Below the pieces are notes generated by a model. That model had not been told where the DNA came from and did no database searches. It was given only the letters and a program-made list of their open reading frames with translations. 16,734 bases of DNA from Actinomycetota bacterium (GTDB taxonomy: Bacteria; Actinomycetota; Acidimicrobiia; IMCC26256). The position numbers and the translations under genes were made by a program. This document shows positions 1 to 7,313 of the stretch, one piece after another (the first letter of the stretch is position 1; each line of letters begins with the position of its first letter). The DNA lies in the NCBI GenBank assembly GCA_009702955.1, contig WLHA01000005.1:1-16734 (forward strand). Direction: 5' to 3'.

Positions 1-853
1 AAGGGCATGTAAATCTCGCCCCAACCGCAGCGCCCCCAGATCCAGTCACGAAGTCGCCCGAGTTAATTCCGTCGCCTCCAATAAATGGTGCAGTGATGCC
101 GGCATCTCGAATCTGACGGACCAGCCTCGCTCCAGGAGCGCTAACTCCCCCGAAATAGATGGCGTCGGCGTCGGCGCCAATGAGCGCTGAGACAGCGGCG
201 CTGTAATCGACACTCTCAGGGTCAACGGTTGTCCGGAGTGCAACGGTGGCACCAAGTTGTACAAGACTTGTCGCAGTTAGATCGCCAATTGATTTACCGT
301 ACAAACCTGTATCGTCAATCACAGCAACTCGCTTGGACCCAAGTTCAGAGGTTATGTAGACCGCTGCCGCAGGGCCCTGAGTCGCGTCGTTACCAACAAT
401 TCGATGGAAAGTCTTCCATCCTTGCTGAGAGAGGGTCGGGTTTGTCGCTGAACCAGTGATGACTGGAAGACCAGCATCCTCAAAAGCCGGCATCATCGCT
501 GCTGTCTCACCACTAAATGTTGGGCCGACTACACCCACTATGCGTGTATCTGCAGCGATCCCGTCGGCGAGGTTGGACGCGTTCTCTGGAATGCCCTGAG
601 TGTCATAGGTCAGCAAACCGACGGGGCAGTCAGGGTGCTTAGCGTTGTACTCTCGCACCGCAAGCTCGGCTGCATCCCTTGGCGGCCTTCCGGAGCCATT
701 ATCGAGACCAGTGGTAGGGCCGATTGATGCGATTGCAATCTCGTTGCATCCGCTCGCAGTTGATCCATTGGACCCCGAGCAACCGGTGAGCATGAGCGCG
801 ATTCCGCTGACTGAAGCAATGACAAGTAAGCGCCGCAACTTAACCCCCCTCAT
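1..853 (-). CDS. Branched-chain amino acid-type ABC transporter substrate-binding lipoprotein (3' end outside window)
   Basis: This open frame starts at an ATG at 853 and stays open to base 1, giving about 284 residues without a stop. It begins with a basic n-region, a hydrophobic core and a lipobox ending at Cys25 (LTGC), so it should be a lipid-anchored extracytoplasmic protein. The mature part has the type I periplasmic-binding pattern of the LivK / Peripla_BP_6 family: a segment IASIGPTTG, then VVGPTFSGE, then VAVIDDTGLYG and DADAIYFGG. The ligand cannot be read from sequence; amino acids or related small molecules are typical for the family. A strong ribosome site (AAGGAGG, four bases before ATG) lies inside the end of the upstream receptor gene, and the start overlaps that gene's stop as ATGA, so the two are probably translationally coupled. 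No permease or ATPase gene is visible. Confidence 0.9.
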   Translation of the reverse strand, partial: MRGVKLRRLLVIASVSGIALMLTGCSGSNGSTASGCNEIAIASIGPTTGLDNGSGRPPRDAAELAVREYNAKHPDCPVGLLTYDTQGIPENASNLADGIAADTRIVGVVGPTFSGETAAMMPAFEDAGLPVITGSATNPTLSQQGWKTFHRIVGNDATQGPAAAVYITSELGSKRVAVIDDTGLYGKSIGDLTATSLVQLGATVALRTTVDPESVDYSAAVSALIGADADAIYFGGVSAPGARLVRQIRDAGITAPFIGGDGINSGDFVTGSGGAAVGARFTCP

Positions 854-2151
854 GCTTCCTCCTTCGTAGCGCCATCGGATACTTCAGAATTATCTGCAGT
901 AGTAGCGGTACCCGTGAGGTCCTCTTTCATTTTTTGGCGCATATCGCCGGCTCGAGTCTGTAGATCTTTGAAGAAGTCTGACTCAGTTAGAGCCTCAACA
1001 GACTCGGCTCGTTTCGAGTGGTCAATCTCTACGCGCATAGCACGCACTTGTTCGCGAAGTTTCTTCTCACGAATAGCAACTTGCTCTGCCATTCGCATGA
1101 ATACACGTGTGAGTAAGCCAATGTCATCTCGAGATCGGCCTAGCTTCTCAAGTTGCGCTGCGTCTGGTGCTTCGTCAGCCTCTAGCGCCTGAGCCGCTGC
1201 AGTCAATGCGCTCACAGGCTTAGACAGACGGCGCGCAATAGTGATTGCACCGGCAACTGCGAGGATCGCAAGGGCGATCATGGCAAGTCGCGCATTCCTC
1301 GCAAGACGATTAATTGAGTCGAGGAAAACATCTCGGGGTTCAACAATTATTGCAGTCGTGCCGGTAGTTGTAGTCGCCCAGGCGACTACCTGAGCGCCGC
1401 GACCTGGGAGGTCAACTTTGGCGATCGTTCCCTTGGGTGATTTTTTGATAGCACTGAGGAGGCTGCCTAGCCCTACTTCTTTAAGTGTGCGCCCTTGATA
1501 AAGATGGTCGCGTGCAGCAACGATGCGCCCCTTATCTACCAGTAAGGCCTGACCGCCTGGGATTAGCGGGCTCTGGCTAAGTGCAAAGAGAACGTCCTCA
1601 CTGCTTACACCAATGCTCACAACGCCGACAACAGCCTGACCAGGGCGTCGCGCGGGTGAGGCAACCGTAAATACAAAACGTCCACTGTTTGAATCTGGTT
1701 TCACTTCCCCGACTGCAGTTTTACCCGCCAAGGCTTCAGTGAACCATGAAACTTCCGGATAGGTATCGCCAACTGATGCTTCGGGGAATCCGGAGATAAC
1801 AGTTGCTTTGTCGTTTAGTACCAAGATGTCGCGCACATCGGGTGACGACTTAGCAGCCCCAAAAGATGGTGCGGAGTTGCTCTCTGGGTCAGTAATGAAA
1901 TCAATTACATCCGAGGCAGTACCGAATTGCTCCGCACGACGGGAGACTCCATCAAGGTATTCACTAACCGAGGATGCTCCAACGAGAGCGGAGCCCTGAG
2001 CGTTTGCAAGCTCGGCCTTCTCGACTGCGTTCTGTCCCGCGCGAGTTGCCGCCACAGAGATGATGGCCATTGGCAAGAGAGCGGCGATTACAAGGGTCGC
2101 TCCGATCTTTGATCCCAGGGACCATGTGCGGGGGTCTAGGCGAGGCTTCAT
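850..2151 (-). CDS. Cache/HAMP membrane receptor with C-terminal SDFF tail and no classical output domain
   Basis: This is a 433-residue transmembrane sensor. From the ATG at 2151 the order is: a short cytosolic N-terminus, TM1 at about residues 16-35, a large extracytoplasmic region (36-285) that looks like a Cache-type ligand-binding domain (motifs DILVLNDKA, VSWFTEALAGK, GVVSIGVSSEDV), TM2 at about 289-306, a HAMP-like linker (307-360) with RRLSKPVSALTAAAQALE, a short coiled coil, and a conserved tail (365-407) with VEIDHSKR and LTESDFF. The last 25 residues are acidic and low in complexity. No histidine kinase, GGDEF, cyclase or chemotaxis domain follows HAMP. A TTG three codons upstream is an alternative start; neither start has a clear Shine-Dalgarno site. 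The gene is first in an operon with the binding lipoprotein, whose product could present its ligand to this Cache domain. Receptor class is well supported; signalling output is unknown. Confidence 0.85.
   Translation of the reverse strand: MKPRLDPRTWSLGSKIGATLVIAALLPMAIISVAATRAGQNAVEKAELANAQGSALVGASSVSEYLDGVSRRAEQFGTASDVIDFITDPESNSAPSFGAAKSSPDVRDILVLNDKATVISGFPEASVGDTYPEVSWFTEALAGKTAVGEVKPDSNSGRFVFTVASPARRPGQAVVGVVSIGVSSEDVLFALSQSPLIPGGQALLVDKGRIVAARDHLYQGRTLKEVGLGSLLSAIKKSPKGTIAKVDLPGRGAQVVAWATTTTGTTAIIVEPRDVFLDSINRLARNARLAMIALAILAVAGAITIARRLSKPVSALTAAAQALEADEAPDAAQLEKLGRSRDDIGLLTRVFMRMAEQVAIREKKLREQVRAMRVEIDHSKRAESVEALTESDFFKDLQTRAGDMRQKMKEDLTGTATTADNSEVSDGATKEEA
931..1059 (-). other. SDFF tail segment, copy 1 (in Cache/HAMP receptor)
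   Basis: This encodes residues 365-407 of the receptor. It contains VEIDHSKR, two residues, SVEALTESDFF, then an amphipathic basic stretch ending near GDMRQK. The same blocks, with the same spacing, recur at 4117-4233 and 14504-14632. It begins as a continuation of the HAMP-proximal coiled coil. Confidence 0.85.
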
Positions 2152-2190
2152 AAAGGACAAACCATACTGAACAGCAGCGCTCTCATGCCC

Positions 2191-2241
2191 GTGGTGTCTG
2201 TAAAATTAGGGATGGACCACCTTAAATTTGGCCACGGTGGT
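2191..2241. promoter_or_regulatory. Cluster of GTGGT half-sites between receptor and toxin-antitoxin operons
   Basis: The divergent intergenic region holds GTGGT at 2191-2195, its complement ACCAC at 2216-2220, and GTGGT again at 2237-2241. The last two form an inverted repeat with arms ACCACC (2216-2221) and GGTGGT (2236-2241). Ribbon-helix-helix antitoxins commonly repress their own promoter through such repeats, so this is a reasonable operator candidate for the downstream antitoxin. The assignment is inference from position and symmetry. Confidence 0.4.
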
Positions 2242-2260
2242 TCTCTGCATTGCGTTTTGT

Positions 2261-2266
2261 TATGCT
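2261..2266 (+). promoter_or_regulatory. Possible -10 element for the toxin-antitoxin operon (near-leaderless)
   Basis: TATGCT lies six bases before the antitoxin ATG at 2273. If it is a -10 element, transcription would begin at or next to the start codon, giving a leaderless message as is common in actinobacteria. No convincing -35 hexamer or Shine-Dalgarno site was found. Confidence 0.35.
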
Positions 2267-2272
2267 TAATGA

Positions 2273-2521
2273 ATGGCACAGTTGGTTACACGCATCGACG
2301 AGGCGCTCGCGCTCAAGGTAGACGAGATGATTCTCTCTGGGGTAGCTGAGAATCGCTCAGAACTGGTCCGACTAGGTCTTGAGCAAATGATTGATCGATT
2401 CGAGAGGGAGCGCACCGGGGCGGCTATCGCAGGTGCTTACGAACGTTTACCCCAGAGTAAAAGTGAGTCGGAAGGGCTTGACTCTGCCACCCGAGCATTG
2501 GTCAACGAGGAGCCTTGGTGA
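2273..2521 (+). CDS. Ribbon-helix-helix antitoxin of a MazF-type toxin-antitoxin pair
   Basis: This is an 82-residue protein. Residues 1-45 match a ribbon-helix-helix DNA-binding fold: a short beta strand (QLVTRID), then helices with a NRSELVRLGLEQMI segment. The C-terminal half (AIAGAYERLPQ ... ALVNEEPW) is of the kind that wraps and blocks MazF-family toxins. It should bind its own promoter as a dimer and neutralise the toxin encoded next. Its TGA overlaps the toxin's GTG start by four bases (GTGA, 2518-2521), the usual layout for such pairs. Family membership is inferred from pattern and position. Confidence 0.85.
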   Translation: MAQLVTRIDEALALKVDEMILSGVAENRSELVRLGLEQMIDRFERERTGAAIAGAYERLPQSKSESEGLDSATRALVNEEPW

Positions 2522-2829
2522 GCATCCCTCGCCAGGGAGAGATTTGGTGGGCAGAGGCAGATAGTGCCCGCAGGCCGGTTCTTGTCGTAACGCGATCGGA
2601 GGTCATCAGCGCTTTGAGTGGCGTAATCGTTGCCCCGATAACGCGGACAATTCGTAGTATCCCAACGGAGATAGCGCTCGGCATCGAAGAGGGTCTGAGT
2701 GAGGAGTGCGTGGCGAATTTCGACAATCTCCAGCGAGTTCGCAGAACCGCGCTCACACTCAAGATTGGTGACCTTGGTTCGCGAGGTGATGAGATCTGCC
2801 AATCGCTCAGAGCAATGAGTGATTGCTAG
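2518..2829 (+). CDS. mazF: MazF/PemK-family endoribonuclease toxin
   Basis: This is a 103-residue protein of typical length for PemK/MazF toxins, which cut single-stranded RNA at short sequence motifs. Visible family marks are the N-terminal PRQGEIWWAE strand, RRPVLVVTRSEVI, the core VIVAPITRTIRSIPTE strand pair, and ECVANFDNLQRVRR before the last helix. The catalytic Arg and Thr of the family most likely lie in VAPITRT. The GTG at 2518 was chosen because it gives a GTGA overlap with the antitoxin stop; a TTG one codon upstream is in frame. The protein looks complete. Which RNA motif it cuts cannot be predicted. Confidence 0.88.
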   Translation: MSIPRQGEIWWAEADSARRPVLVVTRSEVISALSGVIVAPITRTIRSIPTEIALGIEEGLSEECVANFDNLQRVRRTALTLKIGDLGSRGDEICQSLRAMSDC

Positions 2830-2967
2830 CGCAGTCTTTTATATTTTCTCCATATTCTGCGCTTTGTCTCGCGTGAGGTGTCAGAGTGTGGGCTCGTTGC
2901 TAACAGAGGTGCATAGGATGCTCGCAACGTCGGGGGCAGGAATCCGCAACGCTAAGTAAGGGGGAGC

Positions 2968-4236
2968 ATGCCAGTACCTTTTCCAGGGGCAGATGCGAAA
3001 CTCGCTCCGCCGGACGCAGCGGAGATACTGGTGACCGCCCGAGCAGTTTATTCTGCAGCGAGTGGACCCGATGGCTTCACTGACCTGCAGTACCACGTGT
3101 ACTCCGCGCACATCTCCGCAATGACTGGTGGCCATATCAACCCAGATTATTTGGAGTTGATTACCCCCGAAGAGTTTGCGGAGGAGATGCGTTATAGGGA
3201 AGAGGGTTTCAGGATTCGCATGGTTGAGCTGATGGTCCTCTGTGCCTTTATGGTTGACCCTGTTCCCTATGAAATTATTGATCGTATTGAGGGGTATGCA
3301 AGAGAGCTGTCCCTAGACGGAGAGTTGGTTAAGATCGCACGCTCGCAACTTGCCGGTGCGAGGGAACTGGTAAAAGAAGACTCAACTCGCGCTGGTTACC
3401 TAATCGGCGAAGGAGAATCAGCGCCAGTAGATGGAGAGGCATCTGTCGCCACTGCTGAATCAGAGCAAGATGGCAACCCCGAACTAGTGAGGCAATGGGA
3501 ATCGCTAGGAACACTGCCTGAGTCAACATTAGGTCGCGGAGTTTGGAAGTTTTACAAGGCTCGTGGTTATCAGTTTCCTGGATCACCCGGTAGCGCGTCC
3601 GCCTACCTTGCTCAGCATGACTGGTTGCATGTCATTGGTGATTATGGGTCAACTGTTGAGTCAGAGATTGAGGTATTTGGTCTGATCTCGCGCGCCAACG
3701 ACGACCCAAGAGGGTTTGCATTATTAGCGATGTCGGTGAGCCTCTTCCAATCTGGCGGCGCTCAGAGTGCAGGTATTTTTGATAACGATCATCAAAAAGT
3801 CGCGAGTGACCCGCGCCGAATTGGTATTCGCCTCGCTGATGCAATGTATAGAGGTGCAATAGTCGCATCTAATTTCAACGGACAGGATCTCCTCTCTGTG
3901 GATTGGCTTGAACATTCCCTTAAAAGCATCGGTGAAGTGCGAGAAATGATTGGCATACCCGAGAAGTCAGCCGTTGCAATCCGGGCAGGCTCAGTTGGGG
4001 CCTTTGACGTCGGCGGTATAACTCGATTTCAGATCTCCGCTGGAGAGCGACTGGCAGGATCCCTAGGGTTGGATTACAGCAGTTTTGGCGCAACCGAGCC
4101 TGTCTCGAATGCAGGTAAGTTGCGGCGTCTAGTCGTGCAGATTGACGCGGGTAAGCGCCATAAATCTGTCAGCGAGCTAACCGGTTCGGACTTCTTCTCT
4201 GGGATTATTGAGAAGAGCAGAGCCCTTAAAAACTGA
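2968..4236 (+). CDS. Coq4-like metal-site protein with N-terminal helical domain and C-terminal SDFF tail
   Basis: This is a 422-residue cytosolic protein with no signal peptide. Residues 1-145 are helical and resemble a TerB-like bundle (EEFAEEMRYREEGFRIRMVE, VDPVPYEIIDRIEGYA). Residues 175-345 match the Coq4 fold: LPESTLGRGVWKFYKARG, then the zinc-site signature HDxxH-x11-E as H217, D218, H221 and E233. In eukaryotes and proteobacteria Coq4 acts in ubiquinone synthesis; actinobacteria usually use menaquinone, so another role is likely here. Residues 384-422 are the tail also found on the two Cache/HAMP receptors. The ATG at 2968 follows a strong AGGGGGAG site. A paralogue without the tail lies at 8436-9599 on the other strand. 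Coq4-like assignment is firm; TerB-like is tentative; function unknown. Confidence 0.85.
   Translation: MPVPFPGADAKLAPPDAAEILVTARAVYSAASGPDGFTDLQYHVYSAHISAMTGGHINPDYLELITPEEFAEEMRYREEGFRIRMVELMVLCAFMVDPVPYEIIDRIEGYARELSLDGELVKIARSQLAGARELVKEDSTRAGYLIGEGESAPVDGEASVATAESEQDGNPELVRQWESLGTLPESTLGRGVWKFYKARGYQFPGSPGSASAYLAQHDWLHVIGDYGSTVESEIEVFGLISRANDDPRGFALLAMSVSLFQSGGAQSAGIFDNDHQKVASDPRRIGIRLADAMYRGAIVASNFNGQDLLSVDWLEHSLKSIGEVREMIGIPEKSAVAIRAGSVGAFDVGGITRFQISAGERLAGSLGLDYSSFGATEPVSNAGKLRRLVVQIDAGKRHKSVSELTGSDFFSGIIEKSRALKN
4117..4233 (+). other. SDFF tail segment, copy 2 (fused to Coq4-like protein)
   Basis: This encodes residues 384-422: VQIDAGKR, two residues, SVSELTGSDFF, then SGIIEKSRALKN at the very end of the protein. 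It is closest to copy 3, sharing VQIDA, KR, ELT, SDFFS and EK at the same spacing. In the paralogue at 8436-9599 the alignment ends just after GAT, where this tail begins. Confidence 0.88.
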
Positions 4237-4297
4237 CTGCTAGCAATGTTTGCAGCGCCTCTGTCGCTAGCCGGAGCGTAAGTGCAGTTCGCATCAA

Positions 4298-4318
4298 GCC
4301 TCAGCGGGTGTGCTGGGT
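4298..4318. repeat. Left copy of 21-bp imperfect direct repeat flanking the sulfatase cassette
   Basis: The segment GCCTCAGCGGGTG-T-GCTGGGT matches 7314-7334 at 20 of 21 positions. On the minus strand it reads TQHTR-stop, in the same register as the TQPTR-stop end of the BMP lipoprotein gene at 7317. It could be a displaced copy of that gene's end. Confidence 0.6.
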
Positions 4319-4334
4319 CGCCGCAACTCTGCAG

Positions 4335-4952
4335 CTAGAGCGAGCTTAAGAGTGCGTCACAGAGAGGCTCACGGCGCGCCAATGTTTTAAGGCGTATACC
4401 GATGGGACCTGTAAATGCTGCCTTCTTAAACGAACTCAGCGCTGCGGTTCCGTCTGCGTAGCCCTTTTCATTGGATAGGTCACGGAGCGAAACGGCCCAG
4501 TTGTCGCGATCTCCGATGGGTAGGTTCGCAACCCTCGAAGAGATCTCTCGTAGGTGGGTCTCGGCCCGGCCTAGTGCAACTCCAATACCTCGAAGTTGCG
4601 CTGCGTACCTAGGCCCGGCTCCCCTCCGAATCTCCTTGATCTGCGCGCGTGATGCCGCTGCGCTATTTGCCAAAGCTGTAATCCTCGCTGCAAGAAGCGT
4701 TCGTTGGGTTCGGCGAGACTTCAATTCATCAGCGAATTTGGTGCGCGTGTGGGCAAGATCGCGCGTGCGAGTTACAAGCGCATTTGAGGAACTGCAGATC
4801 GCGCGTATGAGGTGAGGAGCATTCAATTCCTCAGCGCGCGCTGCTCTCGATGAGTCGAGGGCGCTCGCACTCTGTGGGCTACTTATGAAAACCGAAGCCG
4901 CTAGAAGGACACAGAAGCCGATAGCGGCTATCCGTAGATTCCTAGTTTTCAC
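4335..4952 (-). CDS. Exported helical protein of unknown function, coupled to sulfatase
   Basis: This is a 205-residue protein starting at GTG 4952, directly after the sulfatase TAA with no spacing (TAAGTG), so it is likely translated by coupling. Residues 1-32 form a signal peptide (basic MKTRNLR, hydrophobic core, SASA before the probable cut). The mature part is almost wholly helical and rich in Ala, Arg and Leu (TRTRDLAHTRTKFADELKSR, LRGIGVALGRAETHLREI), consistent with a coiled-coil or helical bundle outside the membrane. It has two cysteines, one near each end of the mature chain, which could form a disulphide. I recognise no family. Its operon position suggests it assists or anchors the sulfatase, but nothing in the sequence proves that. 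Confidence 0.75.
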   Translation of the reverse strand: MKTRNLRIAAIGFCVLLAASVFISSPQSASALDSSRAARAEELNAPHLIRAICSSSNALVTRTRDLAHTRTKFADELKSRRTQRTLLAARITALANSAAASRAQIKEIRRGAGPRYAAQLRGIGVALGRAETHLREISSRVANLPIGDRDNWAVSLRDLSNEKGYADGTAALSSFKKAAFTGPIGIRLKTLARREPLCDALLSSL

Positions 4953-7178
4953 TTACAGAGAAGCGGGGGCGGGAGAGTACGGCACTGATACCTCGATCAT
5001 TCCCGGGATGAGGCTCGGCACTCCGAGATCGTCGTAAACAATCAGACTCGCCGCGTATACCCCCGGTCCTGGGTATAGGTGCTCTACCAAATTGACACCA
5101 GAGGTGATGCCATCACCAAAATCCCATGACCATTGCGAAACGACTCCATCGGGGTCGGTGGATAGGGTGCCGTCGAACGAGCAAAGTAAGTCAACGCAAC
5201 TAACAGACATTGTCGCAATTGGTGGAGCATTCGGGAGCGTGACAGTTATGGAGCCGATCCATTTGTCTGTTCCTCGTCGATTATCCGTGACAGTCAAAGC
5301 CACGTTAAAAGTTCCCGCAGATGGGTAAGCATGTGAAGCGCTGGCTAAGTTTGCCGACTTTCCATCGCCAAAAGTCCAGCGGAAAGAGGTCAGGTATCCG
5401 TCGGCATCTGTTGACGCGTCGCTGCTAAAACTACAGGTCAGATCTACGCAATCGAAAGCCCCTACCGCAACTGGTATGGAGTTTGCGGAGCTAAGGATTA
5501 TCAGTGACCGTGACGCGGCGGCCCCAAGATCATCCTCAACTGAGAGTGTGATGGTCTGCACGCCGCCGGTCTCAAATGTGTGAAGTGGCGAGATCTCTGA
5601 TGAAGAGACTCCGTCCCCAAAGTCCCAAGCCCATGAAGCAATCGCACCATCTGCATCCACAGATTTTGAACCATCAAACTGGCATGTGAAATATGCATCG
5701 CATTGAACCGACGCGACTGCGGTGGGAGAAACATTACCGACGTCAACTTGGCATGAAGCCCCCGCACAGACCGCGAGTAGAGCAAGGGCCTCTTGCATCG
5801 AGTTCTCAATAGCAGATGAGCTTGGTTGGCCGGCCTGATTATTTAGTTCTAATGGATCCAGCGTGTGGTCGTATAACTCGTGCTCCCCTGTGGAGTACTC
5901 AAAGTATGCGAATCTTTCAGTCGTTACACCCGTACCACTTGGGTGCTTACCGATTCCACCGCCGTCATTCGTGAAGTCTCCAATAATCGAATGTAGAACG
6001 GCGCGTTTAGGCCACGGATCTAGTGCCCCCAAAGCGGGGACTAATGACCTTCCATCTACCGTCCAGGGCAGAGTGACTCCAGCAAAATCTGCAATTGTGG
6101 GAGCGAGGTCAGCATTTACTGCCATTGCAGAGATGTATCCAGGCTGAATCCCGGGCCCAGAGATAATTAGAGGAACATCTACGCTCTCTGCATAAGAGAC
6201 CTCTTTGCCGCTCTTGATGCGGTGCTCACCACGCATAAAACCGTTGTCGGAGGTAAATACGATGATCGTGTTATCCATGAGGTTCTTAGCCTGCAGCGTA
6301 TTCACGGTCTTCTCTACAAGGTCGTCTACTGACTGCAGCATCCCTAGGCGGACTGCCTCTGCTTTGGTGATCGAAGACCTCTGCGAAACTGTTATCGGTT
6401 TTAACTGCTGAACCCACGCAGGTTTATCAGTGACGTTTGCTTCGCTAAAAGATGCTTTAGACGGCAGTTTCCATGTCTTAAATGTGGTGGCATATTTTGG
6501 TGCTACACGTTTTCCTGTACCGCCGTGGGGTGCAGTTGGTGTGACCCACATGAAGAATGGATTCCCAGAACTTGCGGCATTCTCAATCGTGGTTGAGGCT
6601 CGGCTAGCTAAAACATCAGTCTGGTAATCCTCTGGGTTAGTCCCATAATAAGTCTGGTTGCCGTTGTCCATGATGGAGTACTTGTACATGCCATAAATAT
6701 TTGAACAAAGTGCCTGCCAGTTGTCCCAGCCTTGTGGCGTTTGTTTTGCGCAGCCGTAGCCATTTAGGTACTTGCCGATCATCGTTGTGTTGTAGCCACT
6801 TGCATGGAGTTGAGCCGCGATGGTGTGGCTTGTATTGAAGTGCGCGCCCATCGAATTATCAGTGACCTTGTGGTTCATCGCATACTGCCCAGATAAAAAT
6901 GTGGCCCTTGAAGGGCAGCAGAGCGAGGCGGAGACAACAGAGTTTGTGAAGTGCGCACCAGGAAGCAGTGCCATAGTTTTTGGTAGGTACTGCAGCTCGT
7001 CGGCTCGCATATCGTCAATCTCAATGACGACAATGTTGGGCCTAGGGTCTGCGTGAGCAGTGGGGCGTTCACCCACGGCTAAGAGGGCAGAGAGGGTGAC
7101 TACCGCCATTGCCGCGACGAAGGACCTGCGCATGAAGCGCTGCTTCGAATTAGAGACCAACGAATCTTGTTTCGGCAT
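4953..7178 (-). CDS. Secreted type I sulfatase with three C-terminal PKD domains
   Basis: This is a 741-residue protein. A twin-arginine-like signal (R17-R18-S-F-V-A, hydrophobic core, AHA before D44) suggests export in folded form. The alkaline-phosphatase-fold sulfatase domain spans about 45-470: D55-D56 metal ligands, the formylglycine motif C87-C-P-S-R91, D311-N312 metal ligands, H319 and K325. The CCPSR context and the stretch after it resemble N-acetylglucosamine-6-sulfatase-like enzymes, so a sulfated glycan is a likely substrate; this is inference. Activity needs a formylglycine-generating enzyme, which is not encoded here. Three PKD repeats follow (about 485-563, 568-647, 652-732), each with a DFGDG or TFGDG motif and a cysteine pair (C493/C499, C577/C582, C661/C666). 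PKD repeats usually serve adhesion or spacing. The gene pairs with the unknown protein downstream. Confidence 0.92.
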   Translation of the reverse strand: MPKQDSLVSNSKQRFMRRSFVAAMAVVTLSALLAVGERPTAHADPRPNIVVIEIDDMRADELQYLPKTMALLPGAHFTNSVVSASLCCPSRATFLSGQYAMNHKVTDNSMGAHFNTSHTIAAQLHASGYNTTMIGKYLNGYGCAKQTPQGWDNWQALCSNIYGMYKYSIMDNGNQTYYGTNPEDYQTDVLASRASTTIENAASSGNPFFMWVTPTAPHGGTGKRVAPKYATTFKTWKLPSKASFSEANVTDKPAWVQQLKPITVSQRSSITKAEAVRLGMLQSVDDLVEKTVNTLQAKNLMDNTIIVFTSDNGFMRGEHRIKSGKEVSYAESVDVPLIISGPGIQPGYISAMAVNADLAPTIADFAGVTLPWTVDGRSLVPALGALDPWPKRAVLHSIIGDFTNDGGGIGKHPSGTGVTTERFAYFEYSTGEHELYDHTLDPLELNNQAGQPSSSAIENSMQEALALLAVCAGASCQVDVGNVSPTAVASVQCDAYFTCQFDGSKSVDADGAIASWAWDFGDGVSSSEISPLHTFETGGVQTITLSVEDDLGAAASRSLIILSSANSIPVAVGAFDCVDLTCSFSSDASTDADGYLTSFRWTFGDGKSANLASASHAYPSAGTFNVALTVTDNRRGTDKWIGSITVTLPNAPPIATMSVSCVDLLCSFDGTLSTDPDGVVSQWSWDFGDGITSGVNLVEHLYPGPGVYAASLIVYDDLGVPSLIPGMIEVSVPYSPAPASL

Positions 7179-7313
7179 GGTTGCTTTTGCAATCTTTACG
7201 TGTTGCCGGAGAGCGAATTAATAAGGATCTTCACATGCTTAGGGCGGATCCGCAAGCCCGTCCATCGGAGATACTTAAAGCTGGTAGTTATGGGCTATTT
7301 AGGGCCTCGAGTC

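Noticed and set aside
914..1192. Plus-strand open frame of 92 codons within the first receptor gene
   Set aside because: It is the antisense shadow of the receptor's HAMP and tail region, Ser/Arg-rich with no domain pattern.
4237..4334. Terminator hairpin between the convergent Coq4-like and exported-protein genes
   Set aside because: GCTAGC occurs twice and could pair across a long loop, but the stem is short and there is no T run, so it is not a convincing terminator.
5501..5809. Minus-strand open frame of 102 codons within the sulfatase gene
   Set aside because: It lies in another frame of the PKD region, which is clearly coding in the sulfatase frame.
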